64,000 nucleotides of DNA, taken from the NCBI GenBank assembly GCA_003281185.1, contig QCCS01000007.1:19070-83069 (forward strand), read 5' to 3'. Source of the stretch: Prochlorococcus sp. AG-347-M15. Lineage in GTDB: Bacteria; Cyanobacteriota; Cyanobacteriia; PCC-6307; Cyanobiaceae. The notes beneath the pieces are model-generated. The model saw nothing but the letters and a program-made list of their open reading frames with translations, was not told where the DNA came from and ran no database searches. The position numbers and the translations under genes are program-made. Position 1 is the first letter of the stretch; the number at the start of each line of letters is the position of its first letter. Positions 63,403 to 64,000 of the stretch are shown piece by piece.

Positions 63403-63936
63403 ATGAGAAATTTAGTTGAATGTATATTAATAACATTTATTCTCTTTTTTAATTGTAATTCAGCCTTATCTTTTGATTTTGCTCCTGAAGTTGGAGATAT
63501 AGCCCCAAACTTTCAGTTAGAAGGTTTTAATAAAAACATAAAAACAAAAACAACTTGGGAATTAAGAGATTTTCAAGGTAAATGGCTTGTTATGTATTTT
63601 TACCCTAAAGATTTTACAACAGGCTGCACTCTTGAAGCTAAAGGTTTTTCAGAATTAAAAAAAGATTTTTCAAAAAATAATGCCGAAATTGTTGGCATTA
63701 GTGCTGATAATCAAGATTCTCATGAAAGTTTCTGCAGCGAGAAATCCATAAACTATACTTTATTATCTGATCCTGACGGAATTATTAGTGATAAATATGG
63801 TTCCTGGATTCCTCCATTCTCAGATAGAAATACTTTTTTAATTTCTCCAGATGGGCAAATTTCTCATAGATGGATTAGTGTTTTACCTATAAATCATGCT
63901 AAAGAAGTTCTCAACGTTTTAAAGAAAAAAATATAA
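63403..63936 (+). CDS. Peroxiredoxin Q / BCP type with N-terminal signal-like sequence
   Basis: 177 aa; YFYPKDFTTGCTLEAKGFSELKKDF; hydrophobic N-terminus. Confidence 0.9.
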   Translation: MRNLVECILITFILFFNCNSALSFDFAPEVGDIAPNFQLEGFNKNIKTKTTWELRDFQGKWLVMYFYPKDFTTGCTLEAKGFSELKKDFSKNNAEIVGISADNQDSHESFCSEKSINYTLLSDPDGIISDKYGSWIPPFSDRNTFLISPDGQISHRWISVLPINHAKEVLNVLKKKI

Positions 63937-63941
63937 AAATT

Positions 63942-64000
63942 TTGCACGAATTATCATTTGGAACTTGGTTAATACATATCTCATCAGTAATAGAATGGAT
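63942..64000 (+). CDS. DUF2499 family protein, N-terminal fragment (runs off window end)
   Basis: TTG start, LHELSFGTWLIHISSVIEW..., resembles the cyanobacterial DUF2499 N-terminus. Confidence 0.65.
   Translation, partial: MHELSFGTWLIHISSVIEW

Overview
The window is a compact, very AT-rich chromosomal segment. From gene content and order it is most likely a high-light-type Prochlorococcus (marine picocyanobacterium); this assignment is from family recognition, not a database search. About 55 protein genes are recognisable: fmt, tldE/tldD, acsF, RNB-family genes, GDT1-like pair, psb30-like, rpmF, an ftsH paralog, 2-Cys Prx, clpS, trmL, cobU, CCB2/4-like, lptC, metG, zam-like, rpsR, rpmG, pheT, metH, ilvE, cobN, hemJ, uvrC, coaD, dacB, cysteine desulfurase, dapF, leuS, pgi, purN, argC, ribBA, a cyclophilin, dnaJ, dnaK, ferredoxin, an IMPase, hisZ, htpG, rpmB, prxQ/bcp and the start of a DUF2499 gene. 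There are two tRNAs (Met-CAT, Ser-GGA) and a small-ORF-rich accessory patch at about 13.5-17.4 kb. No CRISPR array, prophage, transposon or rRNA was seen. The strongest non-routine observations are: (1) an FtsH paralog with all three predicted Zn ligands replaced, an apparently intact AAA+ domain and no first TM helix; (2) an RNase R-like protein that has lost the RNB catalytic Asp cluster and Arg motif but keeps its S1 domain, alongside an intact RNB gene elsewhere in the window; (3) a GDT1/UPF0016 transporter split into two halves by one in-frame TAA followed directly by ATG; (4) a small ribbon-helix-helix gene bracketed by an exact 12-bp inverted repeat; (5) an RHH plus J-domain fusion protein; (6) a decaying thioredoxin-fold gene with a frameshift and a nonsense codon; (7) a family of related ATAAGACTA/TAGTCTTAT palindromes in one accessory intergenic region. 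No convincing new multi-gene system (defence, BGC or mobile element) is visible.
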